DNA of 36,410 nucleotides, taken from NCBI GenBank assembly GCA_934725535.1, contig CAKVBV010000018.1:1-36410 (forward strand). Direction: 5' to 3'. Of this stretch, positions 28,921-36,410 are shown one piece after another. The stretch comes from an uncultured Bacteroidales bacterium (GTDB taxonomy: Bacteria > Bacteroidota > Bacteroidia > Bacteroidales > Paludibacteraceae). A model generated the notes under the pieces. It was not told the origin of the DNA. It was given only the letters and a program-made list of their open reading frames with translations, and ran no database searches. The position numbers and the translations under genes were made by a program. Positions within the stretch are counted from its first letter, which is position 1, and every line of letters starts with the position of its first letter.

Positions 28921-30858
28921 TTACTCGTAGAAATACACCCGCTGCACACGACGAGAAACGGACGTCAGTACCTCATAAGGTATCGTTCCCAACTTGTCGG
29001 ACAACTCCTCAATGGGCAACTCGTCGCCGAAGATAATGGCATAGTCCCCGGGCTGTGCATCGGTACCCGTAACGTCCACCATGGCTTGGTCCATGCACAC
29101 ATTCCCCACCACAGGACAACGCTTTCCGCGTATCAGCACCTCGCCCCCGTAGTTGGAGAAACGGCGGTCGAAACCGTCCGCGTATCCTATCGGAATCACC
29201 GCTATCTGCCGTGGTTCCGCAAGTGTGGTATGCCGCCCGTAACCTATTGTCTCTCCCGCTTGCACGGTCTTCACGCTGAGGATGGTGGTCTTCAGCGTGC
29301 AAACATTGCGCAGTTTCTTGCCCACAAACGAGAACCCGTAAAGCCCGATGCCGAGACGGCACATATCAAACTGGTATTGCGTAAAGCGTTCAATGCCTGC
29401 CGTGTTACATATATGCTTGATTATCGGGTAGTTAAGCCCTGCCTTCAATGTCTCCGCGCACGCATCAAAATAGTGTATCTGCTGCAACGTGAACTCGTCA
29501 AACTGCGGTTCGTCGCTGCCTGCGAGGTGCGAGAATACGCTCGTTACCTGCACCGCCGTCTGCGATTGCAGGCGTTCAATCAAGCGCGGCAGCTCTTCGC
29601 GGTAAAATCCCAACCGGTGCATTCCCGAGTCTATCTTGATATGCACGGGATAATGCTCCAATCCCTTTGTGGATACGGCTTCGATGACGTTCTCCAACGA
29701 CTGGAACGAATAGACATTCGGCTCCAGATTATTCTCGAGAATGAGGTCCATCGCCGCCACTTCGGGGTCCATAATGATGATGGGCAACGTGATACCAGCA
29801 CGCCGCAGTTCCACTCCTTCGTCTGCCACAGCCACAGCGAGGTAATCCACCAACCCGCATTGTTGCAGGGCTTGGCTCACCTCCACACTGCCCGCCCCGT
29901 ATGCAAACGCCTTGACCATGCACGTGAGTTTGGTGGTCGGGCGCAGCAGCGAACGGAAGTAGCGCACGTTGTCCAACAATGCCGACAGGTTGATTTGCAG
30001 CACCGTCTCATGCGTCTGATGCAGGATTCGGTGGGTGATAGTCTCCTCGTCGTAGCCCAATGCACGCATCACCGCCGCACACGTGCGCACATTCTGATGC
30101 GTCGGGTCTTCAATCACCACGGGACAATGCACAAACAACTTCATCTTCTCTGCCCTTTTCGCCTCCAACGAGGGGAAATTCTCCCCATGTTCCGCACCGA
30201 TATATGTCACCACCCCGATGGTCGGACGAATGATTCGCTCCAATCGCTCCATCTCCCCGGGTTCGGATATACCCGCCTCAAAGATAGCAAGTTGCGTCTG
30301 TTCGTTCATCTGCCAAACCGACAACGGAACGCCTATCTGCGAGTTGTACGATTTGGGCGAGCGCGTGATGCGATAGTCGTCTTTCAGCAACTGATACAGC
30401 CACTCTTTGACCACCGTCTTGCCGTTGCTCCCCGTGATGCCGATAACGGGACACGTGTACAGCGACCGCTTGTATGCCGCCAAGTCCTGCAATGCCTGCA
30501 AAGTATCATTCACTATCAGGAACACAGTCTCCGCTGCGCATTGTGCATCACGCATTTGGGGGACGACGCGGCTCGCGTCGTCACTACACTCCGCCCCATC
30601 CATTGCGCATTCCTCATCCTGCACCACAAACACCCGCACACCTTTTATATATAGGTCTTGCACGTACTTTGCCCCATCGTTCCTATTCGTCTTAAGGGCA
30701 AAAAACATAGTATGAGCGGGGTCTGCCCCCAACTGCCGGCTATCCGTCAAGAGATGCTGTATATCAATATCCTCCACTGCGCATGGCACACAACATTTCG
30801 CACTACGCACTACGCATCTTGCATTTTGCATAGCCTTTATTATCTCTGTCAGTTTCAT
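28921..30858 (-). CDS. alr: Alanine racemase fused to a truncated MurF
   Basis: 645 residues; the usual Bacteroidetes MurF-Alr fusion has about 820. The racemase part (about 275-645) is complete: PLP-lysine motif MVKAFAYGAG (Lys near 316), catalytic-tyrosine motif IGYGRHTTL, and MDQAMVDVT. It makes D-alanine for peptidoglycan. The MurF part keeps GITGSNGKT (about 140-148) and the start of the central domain, but after EKMKLFVHCPVVIEDP it jumps to ALGYDEETITHRIL and the racemase, so most of the central and C-terminal domains are missing. Repeat-derived insertions (about 10-25 and 87-110) disturb the N-terminal domain. MurF activity is probably lost here. Confidence 0.85.
   Translation of the reverse strand: MKLTEIIKAMQNARCVVRSAKCCVPCAVEDIDIQHLLTDSRQLGADPAHTMFFALKTNRNDGAKYVQDLYIKGVRVFVVQDEECAMDGAECSDDASRVVPQMRDAQCAAETVFLIVNDTLQALQDLAAYKRSLYTCPVIGITGSNGKTVVKEWLYQLLKDDYRITRSPKSYNSQIGVPLSVWQMNEQTQLAIFEAGISEPGEMERLERIIRPTIGVVTYIGAEHGENFPSLEAKRAEKMKLFVHCPVVIEDPTHQNVRTCAAVMRALGYDEETITHRILHQTHETVLQINLSALLDNVRYFRSLLRPTTKLTCMVKAFAYGAGSVEVSQALQQCGLVDYLAVAVADEGVELRRAGITLPIIIMDPEVAAMDLILENNLEPNVYSFQSLENVIEAVSTKGLEHYPVHIKIDSGMHRLGFYREELPRLIERLQSQTAVQVTSVFSHLAGSDEPQFDEFTLQQIHYFDACAETLKAGLNYPIIKHICNTAGIERFTQYQFDMCRLGIGLYGFSFVGKKLRNVCTLKTTILSVKTVQAGETIGYGRHTTLAEPRQIAVIPIGYADGFDRRFSNYGGEVLIRGKRCPVVGNVCMDQAMVDVTGTDAQPGDYAIIFGDELPIEELSDKLGTIPYEVLTSVSRRVQRVYFYE
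30562..30582. repeat. Dispersed hairpin sequence, copy 2
   Basis: Reverse complement begins GACGACGCGAGCCGCGTCGT, identical over 20 bases to 18240-18259. It encodes DDASRVV in the MurF part and adjoins GCGCATTGTGCAT-type repeats. Confidence 0.85.
30797..30835. repeat. Short TACGCAC/TTGCAT-type repeats at the start of murF-alr
   Basis: ACTACGCACTACGCA followed by TCTTGCATTTTGCAT. On the coding strand it gives a Cys/Arg-rich insertion (MQNARCVVRSAKCC) not expected in MurF. Confidence 0.65.
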
Positions 30859-30908
30859 TGTTGTCTATGTTGCCAAATAGGGTTTGTCTATTATGTCAAA
30901 TCAACCTA

Positions 30909-30939
30909 CAAAGTTACTGCTTATTTTCGACTTCCGCAA
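30909..30939 (-). promoter_or_regulatory. Promoter of murF-alr
   Basis: On the minus strand TTG, 20 bp, then TAACTTTG, about 50 bp before the start codon. Confidence 0.65.
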
Positions 30940-30969
30940 CCCTCTCGGGCTAATCTCGGGTTAAGACTA

Positions 30970-31070
30970 TGAGATTAGTATGTGATTAGTATGTGATTAG
31001 TATGTGATTAGTATGTGATTAATGGGTGGATAACGAGTGGATAGCGAGTGGATAGCGGATGGATAGCGCA
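30970..31070. repeat. Two adjoining 11-bp tandem arrays
   Basis: About four and a half copies of AGTATGTGATT, followed by about four copies of GGATAGCGAGT with small changes. This and the terminator fill the 330-bp gene-free stretch between murF-alr and the superoxide dismutase gene; I see no ORF there. Confidence 0.9.
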
Positions 31071-31093
31071 ACTTTGAAACCGCCATACAATCA

Positions 31094-31130
31094 AAACAGA
31101 GACCACTCAACCTCTCCGTTGAATGGTCTC
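31094..31130 (-). terminator. Terminator of the superoxide dismutase gene
   Basis: GAGACCACTCAA against TTGAATGGTCTC (12 bp, one mismatch), 8-base loop, followed on the minus strand by TGTTTTG. Confidence 0.7.
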
Positions 31131-31188
31131 CACTCTATTCTCTGCCTACGCTATGTCTCTTAAGCAGTACCTTTATAACCGGTAAACA

Positions 31189-31788
31189 TTAATTATTCAT
31201 TACCCGTTGCGAAATCACGCGCCAATTTATCAGCAACCACAAGTTCTTGATATAATCCGCTTTACGATGTTGATAATCAAGATAATAAGTATGCTCCCAC
31301 ATATCAATAGCCAGGATGGGAATCATATCGTGTCGCAATGGGTTGTCCCCATTGGGAAGTGCCAAGATGTGCAAATGTGCCTCTCTGTCCATTGCAAGGA
31401 ACACCCAGCCGGAACCAAACAAGCCCAATGCGGCTTTGTCTATCTGTTCGCGCATAGCATAGAACGAGCCAAACGACTGTTCTATCAAAAATAACAACTC
31501 GCCTGACGGCTCTTTGGCACCCTCCGCAGGAACCAATTGCTCAAAGAACAACTGATGGTTCAGCACTTGTCCCGCATTGTTGGCGATAGCACCGGCGGGT
31601 GCCTTGCGGACAATGTCCGACAGACTGAGACCTTCATACTCAGACCCCTCGACAAGGCGGTTGAGGTTGTCCACATACGTCTGAAAATGCTTGCCGTAAT
31701 GGCACGTGAGCGTTGCTTGGCTCATCATAGGAGCCAAATCCGTAAGTTGGTAGCCCAACACGGGTAGTTCAAATTGGTTTTTCATCAT
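31189..31788 (-). CDS. sodB: Fe/Mn superoxide dismutase
   Basis: 199 residues, full length for the family. Metal ligands His30 (HYGKHFQTYV), His78 (NHQLFF), Asp162 and His166 (DMWEHTYYLDY) are all present. It converts superoxide to oxygen and hydrogen peroxide in the cytoplasm and protects an anaerobe during oxygen exposure. The protein may start at either of the first two Met codons. Confidence 0.95.
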   Translation of the reverse strand: MMKNQFELPVLGYQLTDLAPMMSQATLTCHYGKHFQTYVDNLNRLVEGSEYEGLSLSDIVRKAPAGAIANNAGQVLNHQLFFEQLVPAEGAKEPSGELLFLIEQSFGSFYAMREQIDKAALGLFGSGWVFLAMDREAHLHILALPNGDNPLRHDMIPILAIDMWEHTYYLDYQHRKADYIKNLWLLINWRVISQRVMNN

Positions 31789-31972
31789 AATATGGTATGT
31801 GTTTGATGCAAAGCACCATTGCTCTACATCGTTTTTGCCACAAAAAATATGCCATATGTGCTCATTTAACGGGGCAAATCTTGCATATATCAGGAATTTT
31901 TGCGAAATTTGCAGTCAAGTTGTACATATTGCAGTTCTATCCGTTCTGCAACGTTTGGGGAAACTGGCAAAA

Positions 31973-32959
31973 ATGAGTATGAAAATAATAAAACGCAAAA
32001 AGAAATTTCGCATCAATCCTGACACCTTGGCATTGGAGCAGGTAGAGCATGGCATACGCTACTGGTTGCGCCAAAGCGGTATATATATATTGAGTGGTAT
32101 CGTGTTGGGTATCATCTTCTTATATATCTTTCTTACCTTCTTCCCCTCACCGAGGGAGAAACAACTCCTGCGGGAAAAAGAGGCATTGGCGTCACAACTG
32201 GATATGCTCAACAGGCAGGTGGACCAAATGCAGTTGGTGATGACCGACCTGCAGCAGCGGGACGACAACCTCTACCGCGTCTTGTTTGGTGCAGAACCTA
32301 TTCCTCTTAGCATCCGGCAGGGGGCACAACGCAAGATATCGTACTATGAACAAATAGCACAAATGACTAACAATCAGTTATCTGCGGACTTGGCTCTCAA
32401 AGTGGATGTGCTTGCGAAAGAAATGTATATCCAGAGCAAATCCTATGACGACGTATTGGATATGGCGAAAACGCAAGAAATACGCATGGAGAATATCCCC
32501 GCTATCCAACCCGTACTAAACAAGGACCTCAAGCGTGTCGCTTCGGGCTATGGCGTGCGTATCGACCCCGTGTACCACGTGCGAAAGTTCCATGCAGGCA
32601 TGGATTTCACGGCACCTGTTGGCACTGAGGTATATGCCACGGGCAATGCCAAGGTCATCTTTGTAGGTTGGAAACAGGGCTACGGCAACACAGTCATTCT
32701 TGACCATGGCTTTGGCTACACCACCCTGTATGGACACCTGTTCAAGCAGTTGGTGCGTGTGGGACAGAAAGTACACCGCTCCGACATCATCGCACTGGTA
32801 GGCAATACGGGTAAGTCCACTGGTCCGCATTTGCACTACGAGGTACGCTACAACGATAAGCCTGTTGACCCCCGCAACTACTATTTCTATGACCTGTCTC
32901 CCGAAGAATACGACCAAATGGTGCAACTGTCCAACAACTTCGGACAAATGCTCGACTAA
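31973..32959 (+). CDS. M23 (LytM-type) peptidoglycan endopeptidase
   Basis: 328 residues from the Met at 31973 (a second Met at 31979 is equally possible); the open frame starts earlier, but that part is not protein-like. A basic N-terminus precedes one transmembrane helix (about 36-58), then a coiled coil (REKEALASQLDMLNRQVDQM). The M23 domain has HAGMDF (about 207-212) and HLHYEV (about 286-291), giving the zinc ligands His, Asp and His. It probably cuts peptide cross-links or activates amidases during envelope growth or division. Confidence 0.88.
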   Translation: MSMKIIKRKKKFRINPDTLALEQVEHGIRYWLRQSGIYILSGIVLGIIFLYIFLTFFPSPREKQLLREKEALASQLDMLNRQVDQMQLVMTDLQQRDDNLYRVLFGAEPIPLSIRQGAQRKISYYEQIAQMTNNQLSADLALKVDVLAKEMYIQSKSYDDVLDMAKTQEIRMENIPAIQPVLNKDLKRVASGYGVRIDPVYHVRKFHAGMDFTAPVGTEVYATGNAKVIFVGWKQGYGNTVILDHGFGYTTLYGHLFKQLVRVGQKVHRSDIIALVGNTGKSTGPHLHYEVRYNDKPVDPRNYYFYDLSPEEYDQMVQLSNNFGQMLD

Positions 32960-33309
32960 TCGTCCTCTTCGTACCAGCCCTGCGCAAGTCCGTATTGCAT
33001 CTCGCCATCCAATATCAGTTGCAACTGGACCTTTGTTAGCGGACTGCCTTGTGCTGCCGCTTCCTTGAACAGATACTCCAACTGTTCTGTCTCATCGATT
33101 TCGCCCTCCAAGTAGGTGATTTCGCCGGTTTGCTCGTCTTCTTCAAGCAGTCCTTTCATATCCAGAAAATCATCCATCAAGTCCAATACCAACAGCACAT
33201 CCGCCTTACTCATGCCTCGTTTGTCTTCCTCGGGAATGAGATTCCAAATGTACTCCAACTCTTCTCGCTCTTCCGAGTCCAACAGACTCAGTTCGATATT
33301 TGCATCCAT
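32956..33309 (-). CDS. Conserved acidic Bacteroidales protein
   Basis: 117 residues with a very acidic composition (ELSLLDSEEREELEYIW, then GWYEEDD at the end) and predicted helices. It overlaps the M23 gene by 4 bp at the 3' ends. I recognise the type from Bacteroidales genomes but know no function. Confidence 0.75.
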   Translation of the reverse strand: MDANIELSLLDSEEREELEYIWNLIPEEDKRGMSKADVLLVLDLMDDFLDMKGLLEEDEQTGEITYLEGEIDETEQLEYLFKEAAAQGSPLTKVQLQLILDGEMQYGLAQGWYEEDD

Positions 33310-33346
33310 ATATACTAATGTGTGATAAAGTATTTTCTCTTAACGC

Positions 33347-33377
33347 TTGCAAAATTACAAAAAATGCCTTACCTTTG
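33347..33377 (+). promoter_or_regulatory. Promoter of cdsA and the acyltransferase
   Basis: TTG, 20 bp, then TACCTTTG, 30 bp before the start. Confidence 0.75.
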
Positions 33378-33407
33378 CAAATCGTTAGAACTATTCAACC
33401 TTTGAGT

Positions 33408-34247
33408 ATGAGCAATTTTTGGCAACGAACCCTCTCCGGTGCAGTATATGTGGCACTTGTGGTGGCATCTGTTTTGGTACACCCTGCCTTTTTCGGACTT
33501 CTCTTTATGCTTGTTACGGCTCTTGCTGTACGCGAGTATCACCATCTCCTGCACTCTCACAACAGCCTGACTGTCTGTGCCACAGGGGCTGCCGCACTGA
33601 TGTTCTGCGCATCGTACTTTTATTTCACCGGCACACAAGCGCAACCTTTACTTATCTGTGGCTTTGTCTTCTTCACTATGACAGCAATGCTATTGGAGTT
33701 GTTCCGCACACCCGCTAACCCCATTCAGAACTGGGGCTACCTGTGGACAAGCCTCATAATGATTGCCCTCCCGTTCTCGTTGATGAATGGCATACTCATC
33801 TGCAACAAGTATGTCCTGCTTGCTCTGTTTATCACTATATGGATCAACGACTCCGGTGCGTATTGTATAGGCTCCCTTATGGCAAAACGCAAAGGGGGCA
33901 ATCACAAGATGTTCCCCCGTGTCAGCCCTGGTAAGTCGTGGGAAGGACTTGTCGGTGGTGTACTTTTTGCACTCTTGGCAGGCTATGTCTTCTACCTTAT
34001 AGGGTGGACTGACAATATGCACCTCACCCCCTACCCCTTACTTGACAGCCTGCTCTTCGCCCTTGTAGTAGCAGTCTTCGGCACACTCGGCGACCTTATG
34101 GAAAGTCTGTTCAAACGCACTATCGGTGTGAAAGACTCCGGTCGCTTTATGCCCGGGCATGGAGGAGTATTAGACCGCTTTGACAGTCTCCTGTTGGCAA
34201 CACCTGCCGTATATTTCATCTTCGTATATATAACATCTGTCATGTAG
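33408..34247 (+). CDS. cdsA: Phosphatidate cytidylyltransferase
   Basis: 279 residues from MSNFWQRTLSG. About seven to eight transmembrane helices and the CDP-alcohol-forming signature near the C-terminus: ESLFKRTIGVKDSGRFMPGH followed by GGVLDRFDS. It makes CDP-diacylglycerol from CTP and phosphatidic acid, the precursor of all phospholipids, in the inner membrane. The acyltransferase gene follows 26 bp later, so both probably form a lipid operon. Confidence 0.93.
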   Translation: MSNFWQRTLSGAVYVALVVASVLVHPAFFGLLFMLVTALAVREYHHLLHSHNSLTVCATGAAALMFCASYFYFTGTQAQPLLICGFVFFTMTAMLLELFRTPANPIQNWGYLWTSLIMIALPFSLMNGILICNKYVLLALFITIWINDSGAYCIGSLMAKRKGGNHKMFPRVSPGKSWEGLVGGVLFALLAGYVFYLIGWTDNMHLTPYPLLDSLLFALVVAVFGTLGDLMESLFKRTIGVKDSGRFMPGHGGVLDRFDSLLLATPAVYFIFVYITSVM

Positions 34248-34273
34248 TTTATTGCGAATACAACATTCTTATC

Positions 34274-35149
34274 ATGCTACTACTAATTCGCATACTCAGC
34301 AGACTGCCATTATCAGTATTGTACTTTCTTTCCGATACACTCCTGTATCCGCTGATGTACTATGTCATTCGCTACCGGCGTAGTATTGTGGCAAAGAACC
34401 TGCGGTTGTCTTTCCCTGATAAGACAGACCGCGAGCGCAAGCAATTGGAGCGTCGTTTCTATCAGCATTTTGCAGATGTCATTGTGGAAATCATATACGG
34501 TTATCGTATCTCGGAGGAGGAGATGCAGCAGCGTTTTCGTTTTGAGGGAGTAGAGATGGTACAGGACATTCTCCGCCAGAAGGGAGGAGTTCTTCTGCTT
34601 ATGGGGCACCTTGGTAATTGGGAGTGGACGGCAGATATGGCAAAACGTTACACGGACCCGGACATCTTGCACTACAATGTCTATCGTAAACTCAAGAGTG
34701 AGTCGTCCGACAAAGCAATGTTGGCTCTACGTGCCAAGCGTGGAGGTAGTGGTTGTATTGAGAAGAACCAACTCTTGCGACGTATGGTAGCATTGCGGCA
34801 CGAGGGCAAACCTGTATCTATCGGACTAATCTCTGACCAGAAACCATCACCGCGCAACGCACATATATGGACTGTTTTTCTGCATCAGGATACCGCTTTT
34901 CTTGACGGAGCAGAGGTATTGGCACGTAAATTCGGCTATGCTGTGGTCTATATGTATGTGACTTCACCGCAACGAGGTTACTACCAAGGACACTGTGAAG
35001 TCATTACTACTGACCCGAAGAACACGGCAGACGGTGAAATAACACTTGCTTTTGCGCAGAAATTAGAGCGCAATATCCTTGAGCAACCCGAACTATGGCT
35101 TTGGTCGCATAACCGCTGGAAATGGAAAAGACCAACCCCGGCGGAATAA
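34274..35149 (+). CDS. LpxL/HtrB-family acyltransferase
   Basis: 291 residues. N-terminal membrane anchor (about 3-30), then the acyltransferase motif His112-x4-Glu117 in LMGHLGNWEW, and ISDQKPSPRN typical of the lipid A late acyltransferases. It adds a secondary acyl chain, probably to lipid A, at the inner membrane. Its place after cdsA supports an envelope-lipid role. Length is normal. Confidence 0.9.
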   Translation: MLLLIRILSRLPLSVLYFLSDTLLYPLMYYVIRYRRSIVAKNLRLSFPDKTDRERKQLERRFYQHFADVIVEIIYGYRISEEEMQQRFRFEGVEMVQDILRQKGGVLLLMGHLGNWEWTADMAKRYTDPDILHYNVYRKLKSESSDKAMLALRAKRGGSGCIEKNQLLRRMVALRHEGKPVSIGLISDQKPSPRNAHIWTVFLHQDTAFLDGAEVLARKFGYAVVYMYVTSPQRGYYQGHCEVITTDPKNTADGEITLAFAQKLERNILEQPELWLWSHNRWKWKRPTPAE

Positions 35150-35263
35150 CCAGTCTGTGCATCCGAGGTATTGGTAAATTACCATATAATTAGTTCCATT
35201 GCAGGCGTTTAACCTATTTTTAAACTGTATTTCAGCACTTTGATATATCTCTTTCAGGTGCTC

Positions 35264-36310
35264 TTACTTTGTTACTTTGATTTGGAACGGGTAGGACTTG
35301 GAGAAGTTGCGTTGCCAGTAGTAGGTGGCGGAGCAGGCGTGGAGGTCATAGACCACAGACCATTGCGTGCCGCCGTAGGTGCCGTTAGGCAGAGACTGCG
35401 CTTCCTTAAGGGCATCCGCCATCTGTGCGGTAGAGAGGACCCCATTATGCTCGTTGTACCAGCGCAGGAGGATTGCCTCGTGACGGTTGGACTCCTCGCC
35501 GCTCGTGATGCCCTGTTTGGCGGCACAGAGGTAGTGGTTGTTAAGCACATTGGTCTCCGTGACGTACATTTGATTGTCCGCCCATTCCACACATACCGAA
35601 TGCCCCGTGGCATCGGCAATAAAGAGGTGGTGTGCCGTGCCGATGTCGGAGTGCATATTGTACCGGCGGAGCAGCGCAAGGGCTTCCTGCACATCAGCGG
35701 CACGGTTGAGCAGCAGACGGATAGCCGTCGTGGTAGTGAAGTCGGGCAAGGTGTCACAGGTCTGGTTGGTAACCTCGTTGTCACCCGCCATCAGGTCTGC
35801 CACCACAAGCCCCTTCTCGTTGATGCCGTCCATAGGCACATACACGCCTGCCACAGCCTTGAAGCGGTTAATCATACCCTCGGGCTTGTAGTCATCGCCG
35901 AAACCGAGGAAATCGAGGTTCGCCGTAGAGACGGACGCATAGCCGTTGTCGGGCAGGCAACGGATGACTATGGCTTGACAGTTGTTCCAGTCGAAGTTAC
36001 GTCCCACGATGGTGGTGCTGTCGGCAGTCTTGGCACGCAGCGCACTGCACGCAATGTCGCCTATGCGGGGTTTGCACTTGAGTTCGCCGTAAGGACCTGC
36101 CGAGAGATAGTCACTGAGGAACACACCGAGTTCGTCGGCAGACGAGACACCGCCCTGCGCGAGGAAGAGGTCGAAGCCGGCATCGCCCGTAACGGTCATG
36201 CTGTAGAAGTCAGGGGCGAGTTCCGTAACCGTCTTGGAGGACTCGCCCAGTTCATTCATACTGCACCCTGCAAGGAGCGCACAGAGGATAAAGAGGTTGA
36301 TATATTTCAT
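35264..36310 (-). CDS. Choloylglycine-hydrolase-family (linear amide C-N hydrolase) lipoprotein
   Basis: 348 residues with a lipoprotein signal (lipobox LLAGC, Cys16). The Ntn-type domain shows IACSALRAK (Cys88, the likely nucleophile), GRNFDW (103-108) and the substrate-side NGYASVS. Relatives are bile-salt hydrolases, penicillin V acylases and acyl-CoA:6-APA acyltransferases. Unlike classical cytoplasmic bile-salt hydrolases it should sit in the periplasm or at the outer membrane. Cys88 is internal, so the enzyme would need processing to free an N-terminal Cys, or it works differently; substrate unknown. Confidence 0.82.
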   Translation of the reverse strand: MKYINLFILCALLAGCSMNELGESSKTVTELAPDFYSMTVTGDAGFDLFLAQGGVSSADELGVFLSDYLSAGPYGELKCKPRIGDIACSALRAKTADSTTIVGRNFDWNNCQAIVIRCLPDNGYASVSTANLDFLGFGDDYKPEGMINRFKAVAGVYVPMDGINEKGLVVADLMAGDNEVTNQTCDTLPDFTTTTAIRLLLNRAADVQEALALLRRYNMHSDIGTAHHLFIADATGHSVCVEWADNQMYVTETNVLNNHYLCAAKQGITSGEESNRHEAILLRWYNEHNGVLSTAQMADALKEAQSLPNGTYGGTQWSVVYDLHACSATYYWQRNFSKSYPFQIKVTK

Positions 36311-36315
36311 ATTGA

Positions 36316-36350
36316 TGAAGTTATTATACGGTCTGCTGAAGTTATTATAC
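36316..36350. repeat. 14-bp direct repeat upstream of the hydrolase gene
   Basis: TGAAGTTATTATAC occurs twice, 21 bp apart, directly before the start codon on the minus strand. It may be a regulator-binding pair. Confidence 0.55.
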
Positions 36351-36361
36351 TGATTCGGAAA

Positions 36362-36396
36362 TTTGTCGCGGGTCTGTCGCGAGTCGGTCGCGGGTC
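36362..36396. repeat. Dispersed 11-bp-unit repeat, copy 3 (host)
   Basis: TTTGTCGCGGGTC followed by two more units; 32 of 34 bases equal the prophage copy at 19853. It lies in non-coding host DNA upstream of the hydrolase gene. Confidence 0.9.
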
Positions 36397-36410
36397 AGTT
36401 ATGGATTTAT

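Noticed and set aside
28723..30654. 643-codon open frame on the plus strand
   Set aside because: It is the antisense of the murF-alr and ABC ATPase genes; the translation is His/Arg-rich without any domain.

Overview
The window reads as Bacteroidales DNA (Bacteroidetes). The evidence is repeated promoters of the form TTTG/TTG, about 20 bp, then TAnnTTTG; a fused MurF/alanine racemase gene; and a GT2 glycosyltransferase, CdsA, LpxL-type acyltransferase and Crp/Fnr-type regulator of Bacteroidetes character. Genus and species cannot be fixed from the sequence alone.

Bases 1 to about 25,213 are the right part of an integrated temperate tailed phage. Its right junction lies in the 3' half of a tRNA-Lys(CUU) gene at 25213-25260. 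Capsid, packaging and integrase genes are not in the window and presumably lie to the left. Rightward late region: a giant mosaic tail-tip protein (to 5704), an inward-facing lipoprotein and a hicBA toxin-antitoxin pair on the opposite strand (5690-6830), then holin, small accessory and membrane proteins, an amidase endolysin, three tiny four-cysteine paralogs, a VRR-NUC nuclease, a DnaA-domain-IV-like protein, several unknowns and a KilA-N gene (7049-15360). A bidirectional terminator at 15382-15420 separates it from the leftward early operon (15439-21471). That operon carries an unknown protein, a lambda-P-like candidate, a lambda-O-like initiator with six iterons inside the gene, three small HTH proteins, two aberrant tRNA-like elements, an SSB-like protein, a NinB-like protein, a Rad52/Sak-like annealing protein and small unknowns. 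The CI/LexA-type repressor (21663-22388) diverges from this operon across a control region with an inverted-repeat operator. Between repressor and attachment site lies a defence or addiction island: a toxin-antitoxin-SecB-like chaperone (TAC) trio, a paralogous two-gene toxin-antitoxin pair without chaperone, and another HTH protein.

From 25,261 onward the sequence is host chromosome: Crp/Fnr-like regulator (-), GT2 glycosyltransferase plus an overlapping unknown gene (+), an iron/B12-type ABC ATPase (-), a MurF/alanine racemase fusion that has lost much of MurF (-), Fe/Mn superoxide dismutase (-), an M23 peptidase (+), an acidic conserved protein (-), CdsA (+), an LpxL-like acyltransferase (+) and a choloylglycine-hydrolase-family lipoprotein (-).

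A cross-cutting observation is that short dispersed repeats occur in both prophage and host DNA. An 11-bp-unit repeat lies inside two phage genes (as PATDPRxTRD) and in a host intergenic region. A 20-bp hairpin sequence lies inside a phage tRNA-like element and inside the host murF-alr gene.
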